NCBI GenBank assembly: GCA_027484145.1
Contig: JAIXUH010000007.1
Span: 227,647-291,646 of the forward strand
Length of the DNA: 64,000 nucleotides
Direction of reading: 5' to 3'
Source of the DNA: Rhodobacter sp.
GTDB lineage: Bacteria; Pseudomonadota; Alphaproteobacteria; Rhodobacterales; Rhodobacteraceae
Shown here: positions 8,539 to 17,997 of the stretch, piece by piece
Layout: each line of letters opens with the position of its first letter
Position numbering within the stretch: the first letter of the stretch is position 1
Program-made: the position numbers and the translations under genes
Notes under the pieces: generated by a model
Told to the model about the DNA's origin: nothing
Database searches by the model: none
The model's input: only the letters and a program-made list of their open reading frames with translations

Positions 8539-11500
8539 CTATTCCGCCGCCGTGGCAAGGGGTTGCGGTTCCGGTGCCGCCTCGGCCGCCGCGACAAAGC
8601 GCTTCATCTGCGCCGCCAGAACGCGGACATTCGGCTCCAACACCATGCTGTCATGATCCCCCGGTACCTCGATCACCTGCAAGGCGGGGGCAAAGCGTGT
8701 CAGGTCGTTGTCGGGGAACACGAACTCGCGCGCGGCACTGACCCAGCGCCCCCCCGTCACCTGCCAGCAAAGGTCCAGCGGCGGGCGGAACAGTACCGTG
8801 GCCCCCGTGCGCGGCTGCATGTCATAGCGCGGCAAGGCGCTGCGGAATGCGGCCTCGATGGCGGCGTTGTTGAATTGCGCCGCATCAACCTGCCCTGCCC
8901 CTTCGCGCAACGTCGCCTTGTACGCCTGCTTGTCACGCCACCAGCGCGCCACAAAGGCCGGGCCGCCTTCGCGCAGTTCCGCCATGCGGATCATCAACTT
9001 GTCCAGCTTTGACAGCGTGGGCCGCATCGGAATAGGCGTATCCAGCAACACCACCAGCGGCACAGCCTCGCCCGCCGCTTCCAGTTGCCGGGCAATTTCC
9101 CACGCGATCAGCCCGCCGCCCGAGAAGCCGCCCAACAGATAGGGGCCGTGCGGCTGCACTTGCCGCATTTCGGCAATGTAATCCCGCGCCGCATCGACAA
9201 AACTGTCGTGCGGGGCGGCGTCGCCATAAAGGCCGCGGGCCTGCAACCCATAGAACGGGCGATCCCCGCCCAAAAGCTGCGCCAGATGGCGCAGGTTCAG
9301 CACATTGCCGAACATCCCCGCGACAAGGAAGAACGGCGTCCGCGCGCCCCCCTCGCCCCGGTGCATCGGCACGATATGGGTAAAGCGCCGCTGCGGCGCG
9401 CGCGGGGCGGCATCGGGCTTGGCCACTTCATCCGGCAGGCCGATCTGGTCGATGATCAGCGCGGCACAGGCGGCCACCGTCGGCGCCTCGAACAGGATCG
9501 AGATCGGGAAATCAACGCGATACGCCTTTTTCACCATGGCAAACAGGCGCACGGCAATCAGGCTGTGGCCGCCAAGGTCAAAGAAACTGTCCTCGACCCC
9601 CACCTTGCCCACGCCCAGCAGGTCCTGCCAGAACCCGGTCAGCGTGCGTTCCACATCATTGCGCGGTTCCACATATTCGCTGTCCAGATCGGGGCGTTCA
9701 AAGCTGGTGCCTTCGGCCTTGGACTCAAGGCTGGCCGCCGTCTGGCGCACCAGCGCGGGCAGGTCCAATGACGACACGATGATCTGCGACAGCCCCATTC
9801 CGGCGGCACGGGCAAAGGCTGCCGCCCCTTCTTCCGGCCGGATCCCCTGGCTGAACGCATGCATCAGCCGTTCTTCGGCAGGCGACATCGGCTTGGCCGC
9901 CACATCGTCAAACACAAGGCTGCGCGGGTCGGGCGCGCTCAGCATCAGCCCGCCTTCCAGCCGGTGCATGGTAAAGCCGCTGACCTCGATACAGACCTCA
10001 CCCTCGGGCGTGGCAAGGGTTACGTCAAAACTGGCGGTCGTGCGTGTGGCACTGACAGGCCCCGCCAGCCGTACATGGCTGACAATGCGCGCGGGCAAGG
10101 GGCGGTAGACGCGCAGCCGGGCATAGGACACCGGCACCCAAAGATGCGTCGGCTGATAGCCCGCGATCAGGTCCATCGCCCAGCCCGTCGCAAGGTCCAT
10201 CAGCGCCGGGTGGATCAGCCATTCCCCCGCTTCGGCCGCAAAGGGCGCGGGCAGGTGCAGCGCCGCCAACCCCTCGCCCGACCCCGTCGTGCGGCTGCCG
10301 AGCACACGCCAGCGCGGACCAAAGGCCAGATGCGCCTCTTGCGGGCTTTCCAATCCCTCGCCCACCTCGGGCGCAGGCAGGCGTGCGGCAATTGCCGCAG
10401 GGTCAATACGCGGGGCCACGGCCTGCAAGGGCAGCAGGCGGGCGGTGGCATGCTGCAGCCACCCCGTGCGCCCCTTGACCACATGCGCCGATTGCAGGTC
10501 AAAGCCGTAACCTTCGTCGCTGCGCGTCAGGCGGGCGCGGATCGGGCGCGCAGCGCCATCATCCACATCCAGCGCACGAAAGAACGTCAGATCGCGAATC
10601 TCGAACGACGTGCCTTCGCCCATGGCCTGCATCGCCTCGGCCATCACCTCCAGATAGCCGGTGCCGGGCACCAGCGCCTGTCCGGCCTTGGTGCGGTGGC
10701 CATCCAGAACCCAGCGGTCGGTGCCATACTGCGCCGTGAAGATACGGTTGCCCGCCTTGTCAAACCCGGCCTCATCCAGCAGGGCTGCGCGGATCGGCAG
10801 GCGCGGCGCCTCGGGGCGACCCGTCCGGTCAGCCAAAGCTTCGGCGGCCATGCCCACGCCTTGCCAGATGCCCCAGTTCAGCGCGATCACCCGCGTCTTG
10901 CCGCCCGCGCGATGCTTGGCATAGGCGTTGAGGTATTCGTTGGCGGCCACATAGTCGATCTGCCCCGCCGGCCCCGTCACCGTGGAGGTGGACGAAAACA
11001 GCACCAGCAGCGCAAGCGTGCCATCGGGGAACAACCGTTCCAACACCTGCGTACCGTGCAGCTTTGGCGCGAAAACCTCTTCCACCTCGGCGGGGGATTT
11101 GGTCAGGATCGGGCCGTCATCCACCACACCGGCGGCATGGATCACCGCATGAACCGGGCCAAAGCGCGCCTCGCCCGCCCGCTTTGCTGCCTCCATCTCG
11201 ACCACATTCGCCACATCGGCCTGCGCCACCAGCACCTCGGCCCCCAAAGCCTCCAGCCGCTGCAGGGCAAGGATGCGCCGGGCCATCGGGTCATCCGGGC
11301 CCGAACCCGCCACAAGCTGCGCCCATTTCGCCCGGTCTGGCAGCGCACGCCGGGCAATCAGCGTGATACGCACAGCAAAGCGGCGGATCAGATCCTCGGC
11401 CACTGTCAGGCCGATGCCGCCAAAGCCGCCGGTGATCAGCACATGCGCGCCCTGCGGCAGCGTCAGCGCCGCATCCGGCAGGCGCGCGGGTTTCAGCCCG

Positions 11501-14500
11501 GCCTCATAACGCCGCGCGCCGCGCAGCGCGGCCAGCACCGGGGAGGCTGACAGCAATTCCTCAATCACCGCCGTGGCCTCCGGGGCCTTGCCTGGGGCCG
11601 GAATATCCAACAGCCCCACCGTCACCCCCGGAAATTCGCGCGCAATCACGCGGGCGGGGCCAAGCACCATCGCCTTTTCCGGATAGGGCAACGCCTCGTC
11701 CCGCACCTGCGCGGCCCCGGTTGTGACCACACTGATGTGGATCGGTCGCGGCAGGTTTTCCTCGGCCATCGCCTGCGCCAGAAACATCAGGGAATAGAAC
11801 CCCTGTTCAATGTTGCGGTGCAGGAAGCTGGAGCCGGGGCGGAAGGTTTCCCGCGCCGTCACCAGCCAGAAATGCGCGATCCGGTTCGGGGCCTGCCCAT
11901 GGGCCACCAGATCACGGATCAGCGCGTCATACCCTTCGCGCCCGCGTTCGGGCGACAGGACATACTGCCCCCGGTCATCGCGCGCGAAACTGTCGCCCGC
12001 GCGCACGATTGTCACCCGGTGCCCGGCGCGGGCCAGCACATCGGCCGCCGCCTGCCCCACACCGGCGTCATCCACAAAGATCAGCCAGTTCTGCGCCGCT
12101 GCATCGGCCAGATCGTCGATCTCCTGCCCGGCGGCCACCGTGCGCCAATGCGGCTTCCATCCCCAATCGGCCAGATCGGCGGCCCGTGCGGGCAGCGCCT
12201 CGGCCTCGGCCTGCGCATGGGTGCCGGGGGCGATGAAATAGGGTTTGCGCTGAAAGGCATAGGTCGGCAGCGGCACGCGGTTGCGCCGCGCCTCGCCCCA
12301 GATCGGTTCCCAATCCACCGGCACGCCGCAGGCCCAAAGCCGCGCGATCGTCGCCATATGCCACGCATCATCGGCCATGGCCTGTTCCGGATGGCGCAGC
12401 GCCGCGATCACCTGCCCCGACGCCACACCATTGGCCTGCGCCAGCGACGACAGCGCCCGCCCCGGCCCCATCTCCAGATAGACGCGCCCCGGCACCGCCA
12501 TCAGCGTTTCCATGCAGGTCTTGAAATCGACCGTGCCGCGCAGATGGGCCACCCAGTATTCAGGATCAGTCGCCTGTGCCGCCGTCAGTTCTTGCCCGGT
12601 GCGGTTCGAAAGGATGGGCACGCGCGGCGCATGCAGGGGAATCGAGCGCAGATAATCACCAAACCGCGACAGGATCGGCGCCAGCATCCGCGAATGGGCC
12701 GCGATGTCGATGGCGATGCGGGTGGTCTCGACGTCTGAACTGGAAAGCCACAGCGCGAAACGATCGAGCAGATCATCAGGGCCGGACACGACGCAAAGCT
12801 TGGGCGCATTGACCGACGCCAGATCAAGCTGTGCAGTCGGATCGGGGGCCAGCCCCCGAGCCCCCGGGATATTTTCGGACAGAAAATGGTTGAAACGGTC
12901 AAGGTCGGCGCGCAGATCGGCCTCGGCCATCGGCACCGACAGCATGCCGCCGGGGGGGATCGTATCGAACAACTGGCCGCGCAAGTGGACAAGGCCAATG
13001 CAATCCTCAAAACTCATCACCCCGGCCAAGGCGGCGGCAGTGTTTTCGCCCATCGAATGGCCGACAAAGGCGGTGGGTTTGACGCCCCAGCTTTGGAACA
13101 GCATGGCCAGCGCATATTCCGTGATCATGATCAGCGGCAATTGCACCGACGGCTTTTTCAGCGTGGCGTTTGCGGCAGCCTCGGCCCCCGGTTCGGGCAG
13201 CCACAGGGCACGGATATTATAGTCAAGCTTTGGTTCCAGCACGGCGAGGCCACGGTCCATCCAATCGGCAAAGACGGGTTCAGTCTCATAAAGGTCGCGC
13301 GCCATGCCGGCATATTGCGCGCCCCCGCCGGGGAACATGAACACCACCTCGGGGTCGTCACCCAGCCAGTCGTGCGTGAATACCCGGCGGCTGTCGGCGC
13401 CTTCCAGCAGGCGCGCGGCCTCGTCATGGCTGGCGGCCACCAGAACACGGCGCTTTTCAAACGCACGGCGGCCGTGTTTCAGCGCCCAGGCGATATCGGG
13501 CAGGGGATCATCGGTCTGGCGCAGATGGGCGGCAAGCCGGGCACTGGCCCCATCCAGCGCAGCCTTGGACCTGGCTGAGAGCACGATGGGCTGAAATGGC
13601 CAGTCGCTTTGCCCCGACTCGGCCCGCATCGGCGCCTCTTCCAACACGGCATGGGCATTGGTGCCACCTACGCCCAGCGAGTTGACCCCGGCGCGCCGGG
13701 GGGTATCGCTGACCCAGTCGGTCAGCCGGTCGTTGACCCGAAAGGGGCTGCTGTCGAAATCGATGGCGGGGTTCGGCGCCTCATAGCCCAGGCTGGGGGG
13801 CAGTTGGCGATGGTGCAGCGACAGCGCCACCTTGATCAGGCTGGCCACGCCCGCCGCCGTATCCAGATGGCCGATGTTGGTTTTCACGCTGCCAATCCGG
13901 CAGGTTCCCACCGCATCGGTGGTGTCGCGGAAGGCCGCCGTCAGGGCCGCCACCTCGATCGGGTCACCCAAATAGGTGCCGGTGCCATGGCATTCCACAT
14001 AGCTCACGCTGTCGGCGGTCACACCCGCCATCGCTTGCGCCTCGGCAATGCAGCGGGCCTGCCCATCGACCGACGGGGCGAGATACCCCGCCTTGGCCGC
14101 GCCGTCGTTGTTGACGGCAGAGCCCTTGATGATCGCCCAGATATGGTCGCCGTCGCGGATCGCATCGCGCAACCGCCGCAGCACCACGCAGCCCGCGCCC
14201 GAGCCAAACACCGTGCCTTGCGCGCGGTGGTCAAAGGCATGGCAATGGCCATCGGGCGACAAAATCTCGCCTTCGGTGAACAGATAGCCCCGCGCATGCG
14301 GCAACTCGATGGTCACCCCACCGGCCAGCGCCATGTCACATTCGCCATTCAGCAGCGCCTGAGTGGCATAATGCACGGCCACCAGCGAGGTGGAACATGC
14401 CGTCTGCACGTTGATGCTGGGGCCTTTCAGATCAAAGATATGGCTGGCGCGGGTGGCCAGAAAATCCTTGTCATTGCCGGTATGGCGCAACAGGAACATG

Positions 14501-14985
14501 CCCGTCTGTTCCACCAGATCCGGGTTGGAACAGAGGTTGAAGTAGAAATAGCTGCCCATCCCGCAGCCCGCCCAGACGCCGATCTGGCCCGCGAACCCCT
14601 CGGGCGGGTGGCCCGCGTTTTCCAGCGCCTCCCATGCCACCTCAAGGAACTGGCGGTGCTGCGGGTCAAGAATGGCCGCCTCTTTCGGCGAAAAGCCAAA
14701 GAAATCGGCGTCGAACTGTTCGAACCCGTCCAGCACGGCAGCGGCAGGCACGTAATTCGCCCGCGCCATCCGCGCCGGGGATTCGCCTGCTGCCAAAAGC
14801 TCGGCCTCGGTCAGCACGCGGATCGATTCCACACCGCCCTTGAGGTTGTTCCAATAGGCCGCAATGTCACCCGCGCCCGGCAAATGCGCAGCCATCCCGA
14901 CAATCGCGATGTCGGTTTCCGAGGCATCCTCGGGCAAAAGGGGTGCGGACCGGTCAGAGCGCGACATGGGGGCGGAACTTTGCAA
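8539..14985 (-). CDS. Type I polyketide synthase, KS-AT-KR-DH-ACP-TE
   Basis: A 2148-residue single-module PKS with terminal release. KS: Cys197 (TACSTS), His333 (ECHGTGT), His373 (NIGHLD). AT: Ser644 in GHSMGE, with an unusual AAHS where malonyl-specific ATs show HAFH. KR: GGFGGIG near 1180, SST and DYVAAN near 1340. DH: HRTKAGQALVPG near 1430 and HPALMD near 1596, located after the KR instead of before it. ACP: DLGGHSL, Ser near 1808. Thioesterase: GGFSGGG near 1956 and GDHDSM near 2112. The start is uncertain: TTG at 14985 follows AAAGGA, whereas ATG at 14967 has no ribosome site. The module would extend one unit, reduce, dehydrate and release. It most likely accepts the aminoacyl unit made by the NRPS-like protein downstream. 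Confidence 0.93.
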   Translation of the reverse strand: MQSSAPMSRSDRSAPLLPEDASETDIAIVGMAAHLPGAGDIAAYWNNLKGGVESIRVLTEAELLAAGESPARMARANYVPAAAVLDGFEQFDADFFGFSPKEAAILDPQHRQFLEVAWEALENAGHPPEGFAGQIGVWAGCGMGSYFYFNLCSNPDLVEQTGMFLLRHTGNDKDFLATRASHIFDLKGPSINVQTACSTSLVAVHYATQALLNGECDMALAGGVTIELPHARGYLFTEGEILSPDGHCHAFDHRAQGTVFGSGAGCVVLRRLRDAIRDGDHIWAIIKGSAVNNDGAAKAGYLAPSVDGQARCIAEAQAMAGVTADSVSYVECHGTGTYLGDPIEVAALTAAFRDTTDAVGTCRIGSVKTNIGHLDTAAGVASLIKVALSLHHRQLPPSLGYEAPNPAIDFDSSPFRVNDRLTDWVSDTPRRAGVNSLGVGGTNAHAVLEEAPMRAESGQSDWPFQPIVLSARSKAALDGASARLAAHLRQTDDPLPDIAWALKHGRRAFEKRRVLVAASHDEAARLLEGADSRRVFTHDWLGDDPEVVFMFPGGGAQYAGMARDLYETEPVFADWMDRGLAVLEPKLDYNIRALWLPEPGAEAAANATLKKPSVQLPLIMITEYALAMLFQSWGVKPTAFVGHSMGENTAAALAGVMSFEDCIGLVHLRGQLFDTIPPGGMLSVPMAEADLRADLDRFNHFLSENIPGARGLAPDPTAQLDLASVNAPKLCVVSGPDDLLDRFALWLSSSDVETTRIAIDIAAHSRMLAPILSRFGDYLRSIPLHAPRVPILSNRTGQELTAAQATDPEYWVAHLRGTVDFKTCMETLMAVPGRVYLEMGPGRALSSLAQANGVASGQVIAALRHPEQAMADDAWHMATIARLWACGVPVDWEPIWGEARRNRVPLPTYAFQRKPYFIAPGTHAQAEAEALPARAADLADWGWKPHWRTVAAGQEIDDLADAAAQNWLIFVDDAGVGQAAADVLARAGHRVTIVRAGDSFARDDRGQYVLSPERGREGYDALIRDLVAHGQAPNRIAHFWLVTARETFRPGSSFLHRNIEQGFYSLMFLAQAMAEENLPRPIHISVVTTGAAQVRDEALPYPEKAMVLGPARVIAREFPGVTVGLLDIPAPGKAPEATAVIEELLSASPVLAALRGARRYEAGLKPARLPDAALTLPQGAHVLITGGFGGIGLTVAEDLIRRFAVRITLIARRALPDRAKWAQLVAGSGPDDPMARRILALQRLEALGAEVLVAQADVANVVEMEAAKRAGEARFGPVHAVIHAAGVVDDGPILTKSPAEVEEVFAPKLHGTQVLERLFPDGTLALLVLFSSTSTVTGPAGQIDYVAANEYLNAYAKHRAGGKTRVIALNWGIWQGVGMAAEALADRTGRPEAPRLPIRAALLDEAGFDKAGNRIFTAQYGTDRWVLDGHRTKAGQALVPGTGYLEVMAEAMQAMGEGTSFEIRDLTFFRALDVDDGAARPIRARLTRSDEGYGFDLQSAHVVKGRTGWLQHATARLLPLQAVAPRIDPAAIAARLPAPEVGEGLESPQEAHLAFGPRWRVLGSRTTGSGEGLAALHLPAPFAAEAGEWLIHPALMDLATGWAMDLIAGYQPTHLWVPVSYARLRVYRPLPARIVSHVRLAGPVSATRTTASFDVTLATPEGEVCIEVSGFTMHRLEGGLMLSAPDPRSLVFDDVAAKPMSPAEERLMHAFSQGIRPEEGAAAFARAAGMGLSQIIVSSLDLPALVRQTAASLESKAEGTSFERPDLDSEYVEPRNDVERTLTGFWQDLLGVGKVGVEDSFFDLGGHSLIAVRLFAMVKKAYRVDFPISILFEAPTVAACAALIIDQIGLPDEVAKPDAAPRAPQRRFTHIVPMHRGEGGARTPFFLVAGMFGNVLNLRHLAQLLGGDRPFYGLQARGLYGDAAPHDSFVDAARDYIAEMRQVQPHGPYLLGGFSGGGLIAWEIARQLEAAGEAVPLVVLLDTPIPMRPTLSKLDKLMIRMAELREGGPAFVARWWRDKQAYKATLREGAGQVDAAQFNNAAIEAAFRSALPRYDMQPRTGATVLFRPPLDLCWQVTGGRWVSAAREFVFPDNDLTRFAPALQVIEVPGDHDSMVLEPNVRVLAAQMKRFVAAAEAAPEPQPLATAAE

Positions 14986-15048
14986 GCAGGGGCATCCTTT
15001 TGGCTACTTACCAAACTTGACGAAAATAAGGAATGAACGCCGGGGTGA

Positions 15049-16380
15049 TCACGCCGCGCGCGAGGCACCTTGGGCGGTCGATACGCCAAAGAAGTCGGGC
15101 TTTTTCGTGGTTCTGCCCAAGACCCAGTCATAGACTGCGGCAATTTGCTCGGCCTTGCGCGCCCATGTGAACAGCGCCTCGACCCTCAGGCGGGCGGCAT
15201 CGCCCTTGGCCGCAACTTCGGCCGGGTGGTCCACCGCATGCTCCAACGCGGCGCGCAGGCCCGCAATCACCGCACCGCGCGGGCCGATGGGCACCTTGAA
15301 GCCGGTCGTGTCTGTCACCAACTCGGCCGGGCCGGCATAATCGATAACCATGGGGCACAGGCCCAGCGCCATCGCCTCCAGCACCACCCCGCCGCCGAAT
15401 TCGCGGATCGACGGAAAGGTCAACATGGTGCAGCCAGCGGCAATATCCTGCACCGCCTCATGCTTTTGCCAGCCGTGAAAGCGCACGGCCCCGCCCAAGG
15501 TGGATGCCTGCGCCTGCAAGGCGGGGCGCACCGGGCCATCACCGATGATATCCAGCGTAATGCGGCCCTGTGCCAGCAGGGGGCCTGCCGCCTCGATCAG
15601 CATGTCCACGCCTTTCAGTGGCACCAGACGCCCGATGAAACAGGCGCGCAGCGGCCCGCCCGCAACCGCAGGGCCATGGTCTGCGCGGCGCCAAAACCGG
15701 GCGGGGTCAATGGCATTTTCCGGCAGATAGACGCAGCGAGCCAGATGCTGGTCGGGAATATCGGCCAGCGTTTGCCGCGCCCCCACCAGAATGGCATCGG
15801 CGCGCAAGGTGGCACGGCGCGCGGGCAACAGCCGATAAAGCCCCCGCAGACGCGACAGCCATTCGTTTTCCTGCCGCATCTCGGCCTCGAACCCCTTCGG
15901 CCATGGCACGCCACCATTGATCGGGCCCAGCACGAAAGGCACGCCCGCCCGGCGGCATTTGGCGGCAATCGGGCTTTGCTGCACCGGCGACAGCGGTGTG
16001 ATGCGGTGCACCAGATCATACTCCCCTGCCCGGATCGCCGCGCCAAACTTTTTCCAGACCTGATGTTCGAACCACGGATAGGCGATGGTGTTCACCGCTT
16101 GCTGGATGGTCCAGCCGCGCCCTTCGCCGCCGCCCAGAAGGCTTCCCAGTTTCCACAGCGGGCGGGCCACGGCTTCGGAATCAATCGCCGTGAAATCGCG
16201 CCCCTCGACCATGCCCGCACGCAAAAAGGCCTCGCGGTTGCGGATCTGTGTCACCACATGCACATCGGCCACCCCCGCCAGCGCCCGCGCCATCGACCAG
16301 CCCACCAGTGGCACCGAAACCCATTCGGGGTTCGCAGCCTCGGCCATGATCAGAACGCGCGTGCGGCGGGTGTCAGTCAC
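15049..16380 (-). CDS. Glycosyltransferase family 4
   Basis: A 443-residue GT-B transferase. The donor-binding C-terminal half has FIGRLVPLKGVDMLIEA, IIGDGPVRPALQ, and the E-x7-E block FGGGVVLEAMALGLCPMV; the N-terminal half has VLGPINGGV. The start is GTG at 16380, which overlaps the upstream stop (GTGA) and is preceded by AAAGGA; this removes a 37-residue non-homologous extension. It lies between the polymerase-like gene and the PKS gene on the same strand, about 60 bases before the PKS start. It transfers a sugar in the glycoconjugate pathway. Neither donor nor acceptor can be read from the sequence. Confidence 0.9.
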   Translation of the reverse strand: MTDTRRTRVLIMAEAANPEWVSVPLVGWSMARALAGVADVHVVTQIRNREAFLRAGMVEGRDFTAIDSEAVARPLWKLGSLLGGGEGRGWTIQQAVNTIAYPWFEHQVWKKFGAAIRAGEYDLVHRITPLSPVQQSPIAAKCRRAGVPFVLGPINGGVPWPKGFEAEMRQENEWLSRLRGLYRLLPARRATLRADAILVGARQTLADIPDQHLARCVYLPENAIDPARFWRRADHGPAVAGGPLRACFIGRLVPLKGVDMLIEAAGPLLAQGRITLDIIGDGPVRPALQAQASTLGGAVRFHGWQKHEAVQDIAAGCTMLTFPSIREFGGGVVLEAMALGLCPMVIDYAGPAELVTDTTGFKVPIGPRGAVIAGLRAALEHAVDHPAEVAAKGDAARLRVEALFTWARKAEQIAAVYDWVLGRTTKKPDFFGVSTAQGASRAA

Positions 16381-17834
16381 AAAATGGTCCTTTGCGGTTT
16401 GTATTGCCGGGCAAAGGCGGCCTGCAATGCCGTGCGCCGGTCGCGGGCCAAAGCCTCGGCATGGCCCATCACCGCCCCCGCCATCAACCATGTAAAGGGA
16501 ATCAGCGTGTCATTGGGCAGCAAGTCAAACAGGTTCGCCGCCAAAATCAGCGTGACCGCACAGGCGAAGGGCGACAGAGCCGCCGCGGGTTGGCGCAACG
16601 CCTCGCGCCCCATCAGGAACACCGGCAGCGCCAGCAGCCCGAATTCGCCCACATAGCCAACCCAGCCCGCCGTGCCCAGCGCGATGATCCAGCCACCGTC
16701 GGCAATGATGTTGATCTGCCCCGTCACCGGATCATGCAGCAGACTGCGCCCATAGCCGCCCCAGCCAAACCATGGCCGCTCTTCCGCCCGGGCCAGCAGC
16801 AATTCCTCGTTGCGAATGCGGAATTCCAGCGACAGGCCCCGTTCGGCATTCAGGTCTGACGCAAAGCGCAGGATATCGTCCAGCGGCACCACATGAAGGC
16901 CACGCAGCAGCGGATAGGTCACCACAACGGTCACCATCGCCACCGCCAGCAAAAGCTGGATGCGGCGCGGCAGGATCAGAACCGCCGGGGCCAGCAGCAT
17001 CGCATAAACGATCGGCCCGGCACTGCGGCAAAACATCAGGACCACCGCCAGATAGGCCGCCACCAGCAAGAACCGCGGCCGCACCATGGCCGGCCCCACC
17101 CGCAACAGCGTGATCGCGGCAATCAGGCACATCATGCCAAAGAACGCGACCCACAGCCCATGCGGCATGAACACAAAGGGGCGAAAGCCGCCAAAGCGGA
17201 TGGCCTGCGAAAAATCATGCTGGAAGAAGCCGTAAACCTTGAGGTTCAGTTGCGGCGAGATGCGCGATTCCAGCAGCATCGGCAGGGAATAGATCAGCCC
17301 CGCCAGCACCAGCGCCACGATGATGGCCCGCATTCCCTCGGCAGTGGCCAGATACTTGCGCGCCATGAAGAACGGCAACAGCACGATGAACTGGTTCGCC
17401 ACCTCGGCCAGTGAATCGTAAATGCGCGTGCCCGGCAGCATGGACTGCTCAAACACGATCGGGTCATCGTTCAGCAGCACCGTGCCGAAGGGCCCCAGCA
17501 CATAAAGCACGATCAACGCCCGCCCCAGCGGCGCATCGGGCCACAGGCTGAAGCGGTCCTTCAGCAAGAACACCACCGCCGCCGCCGCGGCCAGATTGGC
17601 AATCGTGTATTTGTTGAAATCGGGCACCATCGGCAGATCAATCGCAATCACCGGCGGCAAAAGCATATAGGCCCCCAGCACCGTCCAGATCAGCGCGCGT
17701 GCCGGATCAAGCTTCGTGAAGAATATCCACGCAACCACAGGCCAGACAGCCAGCATAAGATAGGCAAATGTGTTGGCGATGGGCATCAGCTTTGGGGTTT
17801 CGGCTCGGTTTTCCGGATCGGGGCCTTTGGGCAT
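16377..17834 (-). CDS. O-antigen ligase/polymerase-like membrane protein
   Basis: About 485 residues with ten or more hydrophobic segments and the Wzy/WaaL-type periplasmic loop containing RNEELLLARAEERPWFGWGGYGRS, a form of the R-x-x-x-W-x-x-A block before G-x-G. Such proteins polymerise or ligate undecaprenyl-linked saccharides at the periplasmic face. The start is not certain: ATG at 17834 (MPKGPD) is chosen, with ATG at 17786 (MPIANTF) and 17882 as alternatives; none has a strong ribosome site. It is the first gene of the minus-strand unit running through GT4, PKS, GT2 and the NRPS-like gene, and is divergent from the WecG/TagA-like gene. Confidence 0.85.
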   Translation of the reverse strand: MPKGPDPENRAETPKLMPIANTFAYLMLAVWPVVAWIFFTKLDPARALIWTVLGAYMLLPPVIAIDLPMVPDFNKYTIANLAAAAAVVFLLKDRFSLWPDAPLGRALIVLYVLGPFGTVLLNDDPIVFEQSMLPGTRIYDSLAEVANQFIVLLPFFMARKYLATAEGMRAIIVALVLAGLIYSLPMLLESRISPQLNLKVYGFFQHDFSQAIRFGGFRPFVFMPHGLWVAFFGMMCLIAAITLLRVGPAMVRPRFLLVAAYLAVVLMFCRSAGPIVYAMLLAPAVLILPRRIQLLLAVAMVTVVVTYPLLRGLHVVPLDDILRFASDLNAERGLSLEFRIRNEELLLARAEERPWFGWGGYGRSLLHDPVTGQINIIADGGWIIALGTAGWVGYVGEFGLLALPVFLMGREALRQPAAALSPFACAVTLILAANLFDLLPNDTLIPFTWLMAGAVMGHAEALARDRRTALQAAFARQYKPQRTIL

Positions 17835-17857
17835 ACCATGGTTCTGCCCCAATGTCG

Positions 17858-17867
17858 TGGCATGCCA
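17858..17867. promoter_or_regulatory. 10-bp perfect palindrome in divergent promoter region
   Basis: TGGCATGCCA lies between the divergent polymerase-like (start 17834) and WecG-like (start 17998) genes, a position from which a bound regulator could control both. It is a candidate operator only; no regulator gene is adjacent. Confidence 0.3.
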
Positions 17868-17997
17868 AAGCGACTCTGCCATGCCGGAAAGGTGGCAGCA
17901 CCATGGCGAACGGCAGGCCAGCCCCAAGGGGGCGGCTTTTCGCGTCGCCCTTGGGCGCGGCCATGCTATCACGCGGCACACCAAACCCGAGGCTGCC

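Noticed and set aside
9859..11550. 563-codon open frame on the plus strand
   Set aside because: Antisense shadow of the PKS gene; no recognisable protein family.
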